From: Pelargonium nanum
Lineage: Eukaryota > Streptophyta > Magnoliopsida > Geraniales > Geraniaceae
Length of the DNA stretch: 33,056 nt
Direction of reading: 5' to 3'
Assembly (NCBI GenBank): GCA_036897485.1
Contig: JAYMTF010000595.1
Span: forward strand, 1 to 33,056
Shown: piece by piece, positions 10,486 through 23,184 of the stretch
Numbering within the stretch: position 1 is the first letter of the stretch
Layout: every line of letters starts with the position of its first letter
Position numbers and translations under genes: made by a program
Notes under the pieces: generated by a model
Seen by the model: only the letters and a program-made list of their open reading frames with translations
Databases searched by the model: none
What the model was told of the DNA's origin: nothing

Positions 10486-13400
10486 TCAAATATTGATGGT
10501 GGCATCCCACAGCCTGAGCAATCCATTACGGCCGCCACTGCATATCCTCTTCCTTTCCAGGTCTGAAGCAACACATCTTACCTGATTCATTCATACCACC
10601 ATATGTACATTTCATTACTCCAATCAAAACATAAACAAAACCTAAAAACAAACAAAAAAAATGATCTCAATACCATAGCAGCACTTCTTTGTGGTGTTCT
10701 ATAGAGTTGCCATCCAGTCACTTTCGATCCTGCGTTAGCAAACCCGCCAAGTCTCTCTTGAGGCCGGTGAAAGAGAGACATTGAATTATCGGCTGCTCCG
10801 ATTCCTAACCAGTGTTCTCCGGCATTTATAGATAAAACAGCAGAAGTATGGATTGTAACGTTCTTCACACATCTTATACCTCCTGCTCCTGAATTCAATG
10901 TGGATTGTGATGAAATATTCTCCAACCGACAGTGTATTCAAGTAGATGAAATATTTGTTATGCAATAGGCTTAGCAATACAAGCATTACATTGAAGAAAT
11001 ATCAATAGATATCATAAATAATTGCTCAAAAATAAAAACCAAGGCAAACTCGACATCTAAAGTATAAAAAGAAAGAAACTGTGATAGTGAGATCATAACT
11101 CATCTTACTCTCTTCATTGGACAAAATAAAAACCAAGCAAAATTCAACATCCAAAGAATAAAATGAAGGAAATATCAGTAAGATCAACACTGATCTTACC
11201 CTCGTCATTTTCCCAAAATCGAAGCAGCCCATCAGTTGAACCTGAAACAAAAAAGCATGTTTCAAACCACGTACATTCTGATGTAAATGTCCTACGACAC
11301 TTAGATAAAACCAGCGCACACCGAAAATCATAAACATACACGGGTAAACAAAAATTCTATCCATACGACTGTAAGTATTTATTTATAGTTTAGCTTATTT
11401 GAAAATTTTGTCCTTAATGAAAAGGAAAATCATTATTTGTTCACTACCCGTCACATCAAAGCATCCACGACACCTGGACTCTCCACTTTACCCTAAGTTT
11501 TTGTGTCAACATGAGATGAAAAGAGAAAAGGATTGGATCTTGCATGGATGGGTATACTGCTGTAGTGCCGTTAAAGTTGAAAAAAATGAAAATTTTGTAG
11601 TGAATAAAACTACACCAAATGGATACAGGAGATAACAGGGTAAAAGAAAAATAGTAATGATAACAGAGTAAGTATTCTACAATATATGTGTTCTTCTAAA
11701 CATAAACTGAAAATTCCTACAACTTCTACTACTGAATACCCCAAGTTCTCATCAACTTACTTTTGCAAAAGCTAGAGTTTTTCAGATAAGCTCTTCCAAA
11801 ATTAAATTCTCAAACCAATAATATTTATATCCAAGTTTTAATACCAGCATTTAAGTCACATTCAACCATTTGTAAATTTAGGAATTAAATAGATTCAGCT
11901 TCTACACACCTCATAAGCTAAGCCTTTTTGAAAGAAGAGAAGACACTTAGGGGACAGATGAGAAGATATTGTAACCTGTTATTATTCCTTTGTCTGACGT
12001 TGAATATTCAACACACAATATCGGGCCAGCATGGCATGCAAGAACAGCATCACATGTTCCCCGCGAAACTGACCACATTCTTGCTGTCCAGTCATCACTA
12101 CCAGTAATTACAGTATCTCCAACCATTCTAATTGATCTGCATGAACAATATTTACAAAAATAACACAAATTATCACAGCGTTTATTATGAATTATAAAAG
12201 AAGAAAAGTCAATTTTTATAAGCCATAAGCTCACCGAATCCAATTTGTATGCCCTGAAAGCTTGTGCATCTGCCGCCCCGCACGAATGTCCCAAATATTT
12301 GCAACACTGCAAATGCAATTACTTTCTAAAACTCCAAGCAGAAAACACTGAAAAAGAATGTAAGATTTAAGTTTCAATGTACATACGTATCTCTACCAGC
12401 AGCGCCCAAGATTCCTGTAGAGTCATCATACTCCATGCACAAAACCGCACTAGAGCAACGGCCAACAGTTGCCACACAAGCATCAGTCCTAACATCCCAC
12501 ATTTTCACAGTTCCATCATGTGCAGCAGTAAGAACACGTTCACCTGAGAGCATGCGCACACAGCTGACCTACAAAGATGGATAACACAGACCAAGTTGTG
12601 TCACAATCATCTAGTCATAAACATCCACTACTTGTTGCCAGTCTGACTTCATTCTCTTGAAGCAAGAGAAAATACTAGCAATTTCACATTGGTAGCGTTT
12701 GGATTAAAAAAATTGGCTTGGGAATGAGATCATTTTAATAATGTTTCGATCAGAATCCCCATATTTCTATTCCCATTCCATTGCTAATGAACAAATTAAT
12801 TCCCTCCTAAAGACGGATGGAATGGATTCCAAACTACAACTCAAAGTTAAAACATTCGTAACTTTGTGCTTAAATGTTTGATTTGGACAATTTCTTTTTT
12901 AATTATGTGTAACTTTTTGAGATGAATATGATTATGCGTTCAATTATTTTATTTATATACAACGCATATTTATATGCAAAAAATCTGTAAAATGGGGAGA
13001 CAAAAAACAAGTTTTTTTTTTTCCTTCATAATCTCGTCCTCAAATATTCAATTAGAGTGATCTATTTTTTTCATCTAATTTTTTTAGAGAAACATGATCA
13101 TGGATTTTGTTTTAAGAAAATGCATATTTAATAGATAATCTGGAAATTTTAAAACTGATATTTGTTATTTTTGTTTTATTTTTTTGGCAACGTTCGTCCA
13201 TCTTAAATGACAACCGACTAAATATTTGTTCATAATTTTATAAATATTAATAACAGTATGAATGATTTGAACAATTTGATTTTCTATCAGATTTCTTAGT
13301 TTTGTAAACCATATAACAATAGGAATGAAAATGATTCCTGTTGCCAAAACTCAATTAATCCAAACAACAATGCAAAGGAATGACAATGGAAATGGATTTC

Positions 13401-16400
13401 ATTCCCACACACATCAAACTTCTAATCCAAACCCTACCATACAAGTTTGGCTAAAGGCATAGCAAAGAAGAAAAAAAAATTCAGAGCAAACATTGTTTCA
13501 GAAGTATAGTTTCTAAGCAGCAAATGGATAAAACAAAGAAAAGCTCATGAATGATATAGAACATTATAGTACATTTCTAATATATATAGATAGATAGATA
13601 CACACACACAGAGAGAGAGCAAGGATCCTAAACCAATAAATTTTTGGCTTAGGCTAAACCACCTCTAAGGTTATGACACCTCATTAAAATGTTTGGATCC
13701 AGCGGGTTGCTCCGCTCCCACAAATTCACTTGGGTGGGTATAAGTAAATTTTAAGGAGGTGGCAACATCTCATTAGTCTTGCTTAAGCTCAACCAAAATT
13801 TATTAGACTTAGATTCTTTACTCTCACATATATACATGTGTGTGTGGCAAATACAGCCGAATAGCCGATAGACTAAGACGGAAAATGCTAGAATAAGGTA
13901 AAAACATGTCAATTTTAATGGTACATGTTAAATATGTATGTTATATACATCTTAAAATACAATAGTGCAGCAAAAGCAAAGCAACTCAATACAACGACGA
14001 AGGTATTTCCCAAACAAAGTTGGGGTCGACTACATGAATCCTTTAGCGGAACCCATTTTGATCTTCTACTCTCCTTCACTACATCCTTTATAATGATATC
14101 ACTTCTAAGTCATGCATTTTCATGTTTTTCAGTATTATTTCTTTCCATTAGACTTGGGTCTACCACTCCAACCAAAAGCAACCACTGATAACCTATTCAT
14201 ATTTTCGGGTAGACTTGGTTCCACAGATAAATTTTTTTGTCAGCAACAAACTAACCAAAGGATTAGACAATATACTCTAGAAAAGGCTAGTCCATAATGG
14301 TACAAGACTTCATGGTGAACCATAAAATGTTAGATGTCCATATTTGAGGGCCACCTTCAAACCACTTTTCACTACCACTTTGTCAAATCTTTCATTTTGC
14401 CATTAAGCAAATAACTCCAACGCCTTCAAGATGGCCCTCAACAAAACAAGATTTGAATTAGCACTTAAAATACATTTCGATAACACACAAAACACCTCCC
14501 CCTTAAAATTACTCAACATCCGACCAATTCCAGCTGGACCTGGCTTTTCCTTCGCTGCCTCTGCACCATCAACATTAAATTTAACCCACCCATCCAAAGG
14601 TGCTGACGAGCTGACACTACATCTAAATCTTTTGCGTACACAAGGGCCGTGGGAGTATTGGGAGTGATTCAAGAAAGGAAATTTGTGGGTTTCTCCATAT
14701 TTCGTGCACACAAATAAAATAATATGGATAAACACATTATATGGTTTAAATCTTTGTTATATAACCCACTTTTTGCAAGCATAACATTTATGACCAGGTA
14801 ATAGCATCCAGGGCACTCATCCTGTATGATAACAGTCCCAAGGTAAAACCCTTTTAACTGAAATACAGTTATTAGCAATTCAGACTTCAGAACCACAACA
14901 ATTTGAGGTTCAAAAAGTTGTGGGAAAGATTGCTAAAGAAACCACATCCATTTCTCAAAGAATTTACTTTAATTTGCTGTGAAGCACGGATTTGGACATG
15001 AGCAAGAGATTAGCCATTTTCAAAAAACAAAGGACACAACATATCGATTTTTTAAACTTTTTTCTTTCTTTATTGCTCAATATAAAAAATAACTGATGTA
15101 TTTAGTTAGATTAACATATTTCTTCAAATGCAATTTTATGTTATATATATATATATATCTAGTTCAGATTTTCTTTGAGAAAGTGAGCAATATAGATTGT
15201 TCATCCATTCAGATTCTCTCCTCATGCAACATTAATGTTGTATATCCAGTTATCAAGCAATCAAAGATTCTAAGAATAACCAAACCTGTCCATCATGGCC
15301 CTTCAGATCTTCTCGAAGTTGACATGTTTGCTTATCCCACACAATAACAGAATGATCATCAGATCCTGATACTATCTTTTCCCGATCAGAACTTATTGCA
15401 CGGACAGTTCTGAACACAACAAAAGAAAGGGTAAAATATGATACTATGAACCATGAAGAATAACCCATTAAGCAGTAAATAAAGTGCAAAGCATCAATTT
15501 CTATCTATGAGAACCTTGTATGTTTCGTCAAAGTTGCCCGAAGTTCCGAACCACGAAGACTAGGATCCCAGATTTTAATCTGCATGATTGTGAAAAATAT
15601 TGTCTATTAACTATTTGAAACAAGTACAACCCAATAATGATCTCAAAATGTCCATGGATGCAACATAGATGTTTCAAAATATGAAAATGAATGATTAAAA
15701 ATTTGCATTGTCATTAGTTCTGATATTTTACACTGTTGGGACAAAAAAGCTCGGTAGATCCTATAACTGACAATGACATATCAAATATCATAAATTTTTA
15801 TCAAGTCATACAGTTCTTAGCTGTGACATGCTGATGATGTCACATACTCGCAACAGCACCAGCAAGTTTGCTTGAGTTCATCGGAAAAGCAATCATATTA
15901 AAAGAGCACAAAAAATACACTTTCTGCATGCCACAAATCCCCATGATAGGTTGGACAGAGTAAACTTTCTAAACACTAGTGCAAGTCATCATATGTTTAA
16001 TTAAAAAGAAAGAGATAGAAAAGAAAGCTTACCGAACAGTCCGAGCTTCCACTAATGAAGAAACCAGCATCTTCTCGATCACCAATCAGATCCCATACCT
16101 CTCTTCTAGTTACACAATGTAGAGCAGTAATGGCACCAGTATGACCTCTAAGTATGCGAACACTGGTTTGAATTTTCTTCTGTCCAGTAGGGGATAAATC
16201 TTGTTTGCGAGGAGCCCCACCCTCATTTGCAGCTGAACCAAAATAAAGAGCCATAGTGGCGTAATAGAACATTATTTGAATATTATCATTATCATCATCT
16301 TTATTTAGCTTAACATAGCATCAAATGTTAAGAAAACACATACAATCATCAGAGGCCCATTTACGAAAACGGCCAGAAGAGTTTGCTCTTGATGCTGTAT

Positions 16401-19400
16401 CCCTGCTGAACATACTCTGGACCCAGCTCCTTCCAACACCAGTAGCTTCAGCAGGTTGCTCGTTCTCATCATTTGTTTCTTTTGGGCGTGGAGACGCCAA
16501 TCCATGAGAAGAGATGGTTTGGGGTTTAATGGAAGATATTCCCCAGTAACCAACCCGTAGTTGCTGGATGTGTGATAAGAATCCTCTGAGTTTTATCTGA
16601 GGACGGTGAAGACTTTAGGATTCAGCAACAACTCTAACACCAAATAAATGCAGGTGCAGACTTAATTTGAGTTTCAACATAGAGAAGCATAAATAACAAT
16701 GTAATTTAAATAATCTGGAACTCTTTGCTCTTGAAGTTGTTATGTAATGTCACTATTAGTTTATATAAAGCTCCTTCCTTACATTTGCACTTTTATAATA
16801 ATTCCATTTCAAAATGAATCTCATCAAAGCATGCCGCACTACATAAATTCAGAGAGGACTAGAGCTATTTAGGTTATACCCTAGAAATCAAAATCAATTG
16901 GCATTACACTAATATGTATTTGGCCCTCCCAGAACACCCCCAACTAATCCATGTGGGTACAGATGGCCACCACATGCTCCACATTAATTAAAGCCAAGGA
17001 AAACCATTTTGGTGGCTGTCCACATGGGTTAGTGGGGAAATTTGTAAGAACCTTAACTCCAAGTAAAATAGGGAACCAGGCCATCATAAATAAACCCAAT
17101 GCTAACACTTACAGATTATTGAAGGTGCCTGATGTCCATATTACATAAATAAAATTCATACTCCATGCAGAAGATAGCACTGTAAAAATAAAAACTTACA
17201 AACTGCTTGTATCCAATGTTGTTTTTCTCTGCTATAGTTTCTATCATGTACCAGGCATCAGTATCAGGAAGTCCCAAGCCAGCCTTCATCATGACATAAA
17301 AACAAGTCAGCACTGAAAAGTATGAATGATTTGGTGCGTTAATCAAGTCAGATGGATAAAGGAAATAAGAGCACTACCATGTGGGATGCCACCACGATTA
17401 GTTGAGTAGTCACCAGAGTTGCATAATTTGCAGACCTAACATAAAAAGCATCAGCACAATGACTAATCTGCAAGTCTGTTAAATAATCACAGACTAACCA
17501 AACCATACATACTCCAATGCCAAAAGAATCCACATTTGAGTTGTAGACCTACTAAAAAAACTCGTCTAAGAATGAAAAAACATCCCATTCAGACATGCAG
17601 GTGCATAATCAATACACCACAGGTTCAACTTTGGTGGATCCTACCAAAAGTAAACCACACAAAAAGAGGAGCCGCAGAAAGCTGAATGCCATGTGACTGC
17701 ATGCAATACAATTGACAGGAAAAGGCAGAACACCCCAAAATGTAGACCTTAAATAAAGGATAAGACAGATTTTGTATGACTATATGTTATAAAATTTGAA
17801 ACCAATAAACCCAACTTACAGATCTTTTACTTTTTAATTATCAAATATTTTTCTGACCATAATAGAACCTATAAGTATCTTACTTGTTTGAAGATCGGTC
17901 AATAAGATAATCAAAGTATCCTTCCCAGAACCTGCAAGTGAGAATCCAATAATAAATCAGCTATTACCTTGCACTAAATGCATTAATATTTACAATGAAC
18001 TCAAAGGAGGACAACATCAATTATATAGCCATAACTGCACCTATAGCTGATATTATACAGATGCATCAGAATTTAAAGGACCCCAAACTTTCATTTATAA
18101 GTAATAAAAGGATTTAGCATATTGGTTTAATTTCAGGGCTGAAACAACCTTCCTGTATAGATTTTTTTAGGTCATATGTTAAGACTCAACATCTGCTAAA
18201 TGTGGAGTTGACATTTGGGATTTGAATTAGACGTTCCTTTGTATATAGCCTAGTCAATCTTTATATATAAATAGGAGTTGTATTCTAGTGACTAGACATA
18301 AAAAATTCTTCCCACTTCTTTGTTGCTCAAAAGGTATCAGAACCTCTTTATTCTTGAAGCTCTCTAATTAGTCTTCCGCTGCCTGCATTGTTGCCTTCAT
18401 GGCGGTGGTGTCCGAACTCTCTAGAATTTTTTTTATAACTTTACCTTTATTTTGATAGTTCCTTTCTATTTTCCTTTTCCTTGCACTGAAAGAAAACTAA
18501 AATAAGTCATGTCATATTGGTGCCTCGGTCGCAAGCATTGTTTGGGATTTTTTATTATTGGCAGACAGTACCATGTATTAATAACTTCCTGAAGAAGGAA
18601 ATAACTTACAGGTACAAATGAACAATGAGATTGTCAGTTACGAGGTAACAACAATGAACAAAGAGTGATGGTGCATATGAAAGACCATGAAAGCCTGGGG
18701 GGCTATTGATTGAGGAGAGCTTCAACTTTGTGAGGCAAAACAGCTGGGTTGAGCCAAACTGAATAGGAGTGCATCCCATGCAACGACATCATCAAACTCT
18801 ACCACGTAAACTCCAGCATAACTAGCTCCAGTGTGATCAGAGAGCATGCTAAAGTACCAGACTGTACTACTAACTCCACCATATTGTATTACGAAAGATA
18901 ATGGAGTGACATAGCATATTGAATAGGAGTGCATCCATTTTGATTCATGCAATCATTTCATTGGCAATCACTTGAGTGGAGGATCAACTTATTACCAAAG
19001 CAAAGATGCACGAGGTGAGTAATTTGCACTTCCCACTGATTTTCTGTAGTAACTAAGGAAATGAAAGAAAATGCCGAAAAATGAGCCTATGGTATCCGTA
19101 TCAAGGGTGTGAGACTAGAGCCAAAAGGGTCTCTGGTACCCGAGGGAGGGAGCACGCGCCGTGTGCCTCTAGGACACGCCTTGTGACACCCCCCCCCCCC
19201 CCCCCCGGGTACCTGAGAATGATCATGAGTCTTAGAAGAGCTCTCGGGTAACCGAGGAAGGTGGCACACACTGTGTGACACTCCCTCCCAGGTAGTTGAG
19301 AATGTTCCTAAGCCTTGGAAGAAATCTCATGTACACAAGGGAAGTGGCAAACCTCCTATGCCTAGGAGGACACATCATGTGACACCCCCCTCAGGTAGTC

Positions 19401-22400
19401 GTGCACACTCCTGAGCCTCAAAAAAGCTCTTGGGTACCCCAAGGAAGGTGGCACGTACCATGTACCTTAGGAGACAATACATGTGGTGTGACAACCTCAG
19501 ATAGACAAGAGCACTAGTAAATTTTTTAAGAGCTTTCAAGTACCCGGAATCCCCTCTCAAGCCTTAGGATGGCTCTCATGTACATGAAGGCTCTCAAAAG
19601 CACTTGCCACCCCCAAAGGACTCCTCCATGCACCAAACCAATATCAAACATGAAAGGGCCACACGTTGTGTACCTTATAAGACACGTCTTGCATGTTCTA
19701 ACTGTACACTATTTGATGAATTCAAGTTCCAACAAGATATACAAGGTTATTAGTCAATTCCACCATCCCAGAGTGTCATGCCTATAGGGGGACAACCATC
19801 GAACTTTGATCTAACTCACACTATGCCCTATTGGTAAGTGTAGAGCACCGACTAGTGGAGAATCTTTGGCTTGGTATGCTGAAGGCACTAGTTGTCGTTG
19901 GTTACCAAAGGGCTACTCTACTAGATAAACAAAGAGAGCTCCCTCAAAAGAATCTAAGACATTGTGACATCGTCATGACCTCTTCATGGTGACATCACCT
20001 CTAGTCAATTATAATTCAAGATGACATCATCACTATTGCGAGTATCATATCCCCTCATGCAATAGAGATGGTTACACAATCCTTACATTCTCTCTACATT
20101 TCTCGTAGTGCTCTACGTTTCACTTGGCAAATACTCGCACGCCCAAGGCATATTCCAACACACACTAGTTTTCACTTAACGCATTTGATTATCCATCTAC
20201 AAAGTCCATGTTTGACGGATTTTGAGCTCTAGATCCGATAACGTGAACAAGAAGACAAAAGAAGCAGTTTCTAAGAGTTGCCCATGTCAAAAAGGAGCAT
20301 CTCACAATAAAATATTTCACTTTAACTATCACATAGATGATCATAAATCATTTAAGCTTCAATAAACAAACAACTAGTAGCTTAAAAAAAATATAAATAA
20401 ATTAGTAACGAGAAAAATGTATATAACAATAGATTGATAAAGCGTATACCGTAATTCCTCCCATATAGACAAAGACATAAGATGACGTTGGATATAGTCT
20501 GACACATTATTAACATCCTTTTTGAACATTTCAGCTGACACTTCAAGAGCATCTCTGATGGTTGATACATCATTTCGAGATGTTGCACGAGTAATTGCCG
20601 TTTTAAGCTGATATGCATAAATGAGATTTTCAGAAATTAAAAATATATATAAAGATCAATGACAAATGAAAAAGAGTATGAGAGCAATCAGTATTGATGG
20701 AACATAAAAATTAGTCCATGGTATCCAAAATATAAAAATGGACAAGACTACTTAATTTTGATACCAGTATATGAATAAGTTCAAACTAATCATGATAAAC
20801 TCTACGTTAACTGATATCCCGTCGAAACTTCAATTAAGTCACATACCAATTCTTTCACAGCAATGAACTGTTCATCAGTCAATTGACAGTGCCAGCCCTG
20901 ACAACATAAATCCAAAAAGAGTTAGCATAAAGCCACACGCCACGCATAGGTACATAGAAGTAGATAATGATTTTAAAGTAGCATACTGAATGTATGTGCT
21001 CCCTTATACATTCAATAAACCCACTACCGCCAATCCCCTCCGCATCAGACTCAATCAAAGCTGCAAAGCCAATATACAATTAGCTCTTAATTAGTGGGAC
21101 ATTTATAATTACGAAATCTATTGAAGTTCCAATGGATAAACAAGAGTGGTCATATCATAGAAGCATACCAAGGATTGTGCCATATTCAAATGATGAAAGT
21201 GGATCTTCAGTTGTTTCCAATTTCAGAAGGCGCAGCCACAAGCCCTGTTTGACATCAAAGTAAACCTCAACCTTTGAAACATGAATTGCAACAAACATGT
21301 ACAAACCTAGTTGTGTGTGTGTTTGATGATGGTTAAACTTGACTCCAACCTAAAAGCTTAAGTTGAAAGGTGAAGGGCTCAACTAATATTTCAAGTGGTG
21401 ACTAACTTCACATTTTCGATGTGCGATTCTCTTAACACTCCCCCTCACGTGTAGGTTGGATAAGAGAGATGGACTCGTGCCTCACATGGATAGGTGGAAT
21501 TAAGTCGGAAGTATTACTTAATTTTCCTCTTCACCTGCAGGCCAGATGAGAGAGAACATACCTCATGTGGATAGGTGGACTTAAGTCGGAAGTATCACTT
21601 AATACTTCTCTCACGTGCAAGACAGATAAGAGAGAACTGGCATCACGTGGATAGGTGGGCTTAAGTTGGGAGGCAAGGCAAACGGGTCACTCGGCCCAAA
21701 CAAAACCAGCTCTAATATCATGTTAAACTAGACTTCAACCTAAAAGTTTAAGCTAAAAGGTGGAGGGCCCAACTTGTAGTTCAAGTGGCGACTGATTTCA
21801 CATTCTTTCGATGTGACAATGAAAAACAGTCAAACCACTTTCTCAAAACTAAGTTGGGGTGGGCTCTTTTTACAACTATTTCAGATCCTCTACTTGTGTT
21901 CCTTTTCCATCCCTTCTATCTAGGCTAGAGTTGGCAATTTGGGCCACGGATCATGTGCGGGTTCGGGGTAGAAAGCAATGACCCTAACCCAACCCGTAGG
22001 AGGCTCAGGTTGCCTATGGCAGGTCCGGGCCCGGGTTTGGCATCCCACCATTTTATGACCGCCCAATTTAAAGTTTGAACGCAATTTTTTCAATTTAATT
22101 TTTAACAGTGGTAGCTTTCTGTATGTGCTCAATCTCTATCATAAACTAACTCAAAAAGGAACCACTGTTAAATTTCCAAAGAATCAAAACACCATAACTA
22201 AAACTCATTTCCAATCATTTCTCAAATCAAAACACTCAAACCCACCAAATCACAGCCATTGAACCCAAAATCACATGCAAAATCAATTACAACATAACCA
22301 AAACCCATTTCCAATAATTTCTCAAATCAAAACACTCACACCCATCAAATCACAACCACTGAACGTAAAATAACTTGCAAAATCAATTACAAACTAAACT

Positions 22401-23132
22401 TTGAAGGAATTAGCAAGAACAATCAAAACATATGTATTTTTCTCAATTTCTCAACAAACAAAGAACAAATCCATAACCCACAAAACTTCAACTCAAATTT
22501 CAAACAATAAAGGAACAAAGGAGAATATAAGTAGATCAAAGATAGACCCATTCTTCTCTGTTGTCTCTAGTTGTTTGTTGGGTTTTGAGTTCTGGTGTTA
22601 ATTGTTGGAGACCGTAGTTGTGATTGCTGAAAAGGAATGGTGGAAGGAGCTCTGTATTCTCTGGTTTCACTTTTCAGAAACCCTAAGTTTAGAAGAAGAC
22701 AATAGAAACAGTGAAGGAAGAAATAAAATTCTTTTTAATTTTTTTCACAGGTACCTGTCAACTCGACGGGTTGACCCAACCCAACCCACCATTACACTCA
22801 ACTGACCCAACCCGAAAAGTATTGGGACATGATATTGCGATTTGGACATGCTCATTTGTGGGTTAACCCGCAGGTCCAAACCCGAATTGTCAGCTCTAAT
22901 CTAGGTCATATCAATTGTTAAGATAACCATATCTTCTCTTATTATTTATTTCCATGTTAACTTAGGTCTCTTCCTAGTCTTGTTTCCCATAACTGAGCTC
23001 CCTCGCCGTTCCGCATGGGGTCATTTACTATGCATATGCCAAACCATCGTAGAAGGTTTTATTAAAGCAATAAAAAATTTCATTAAAGGAAAAAAAAATC
23101 AGGGAGTGCACACAATAGATCCCAGAAAAAGT

Positions 23133-23184
<52 letters not shown>

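Larger units (their letters stand above)
10486..16232 (-). other. SCD1 WD40 propeller region
   Basis: The last nine exons (16232-10486) encode about eight WD40-like blades. Visible blade pieces are GHTGAITALH...SGSSDCSIKIWD, TVRAISS...SGSDDHSVIVWD, GHDGQVSCVRM...HDGTVKMWD, CSSAVLCMEY...GRDTVANIWD, GHTNWIRSIRM...GSDDWTARMWS, CHAGPILCVEY...GSTDGLLRFWE, HTSAVLSINA...AADNSMSLFH, and the final RCVASDLERKRICSGGRNG...LRLWD. Splice sites often fall inside blades rather than between them. Confidence 0.88.
21830..23062 (-). mobile_element. RTE-type LINE 3' fragment, split by a hAT element
   Basis: Minus strand. The upstream part (23062-22907) reads LLRWFGICIVNDPMRNG, close to the conserved L-R-W-F-G-H-V...P motif of plant RTE LINEs. 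The downstream part (21917-21830) has the terminal CCACCCCAACTTAGTTTTGA. Between them lies a 973-bp hAT-like element with 8-bp target duplications. Removing that insertion leaves continuous RTE-like sequence. The copy is 5' truncated and decayed. Confidence 0.65.
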
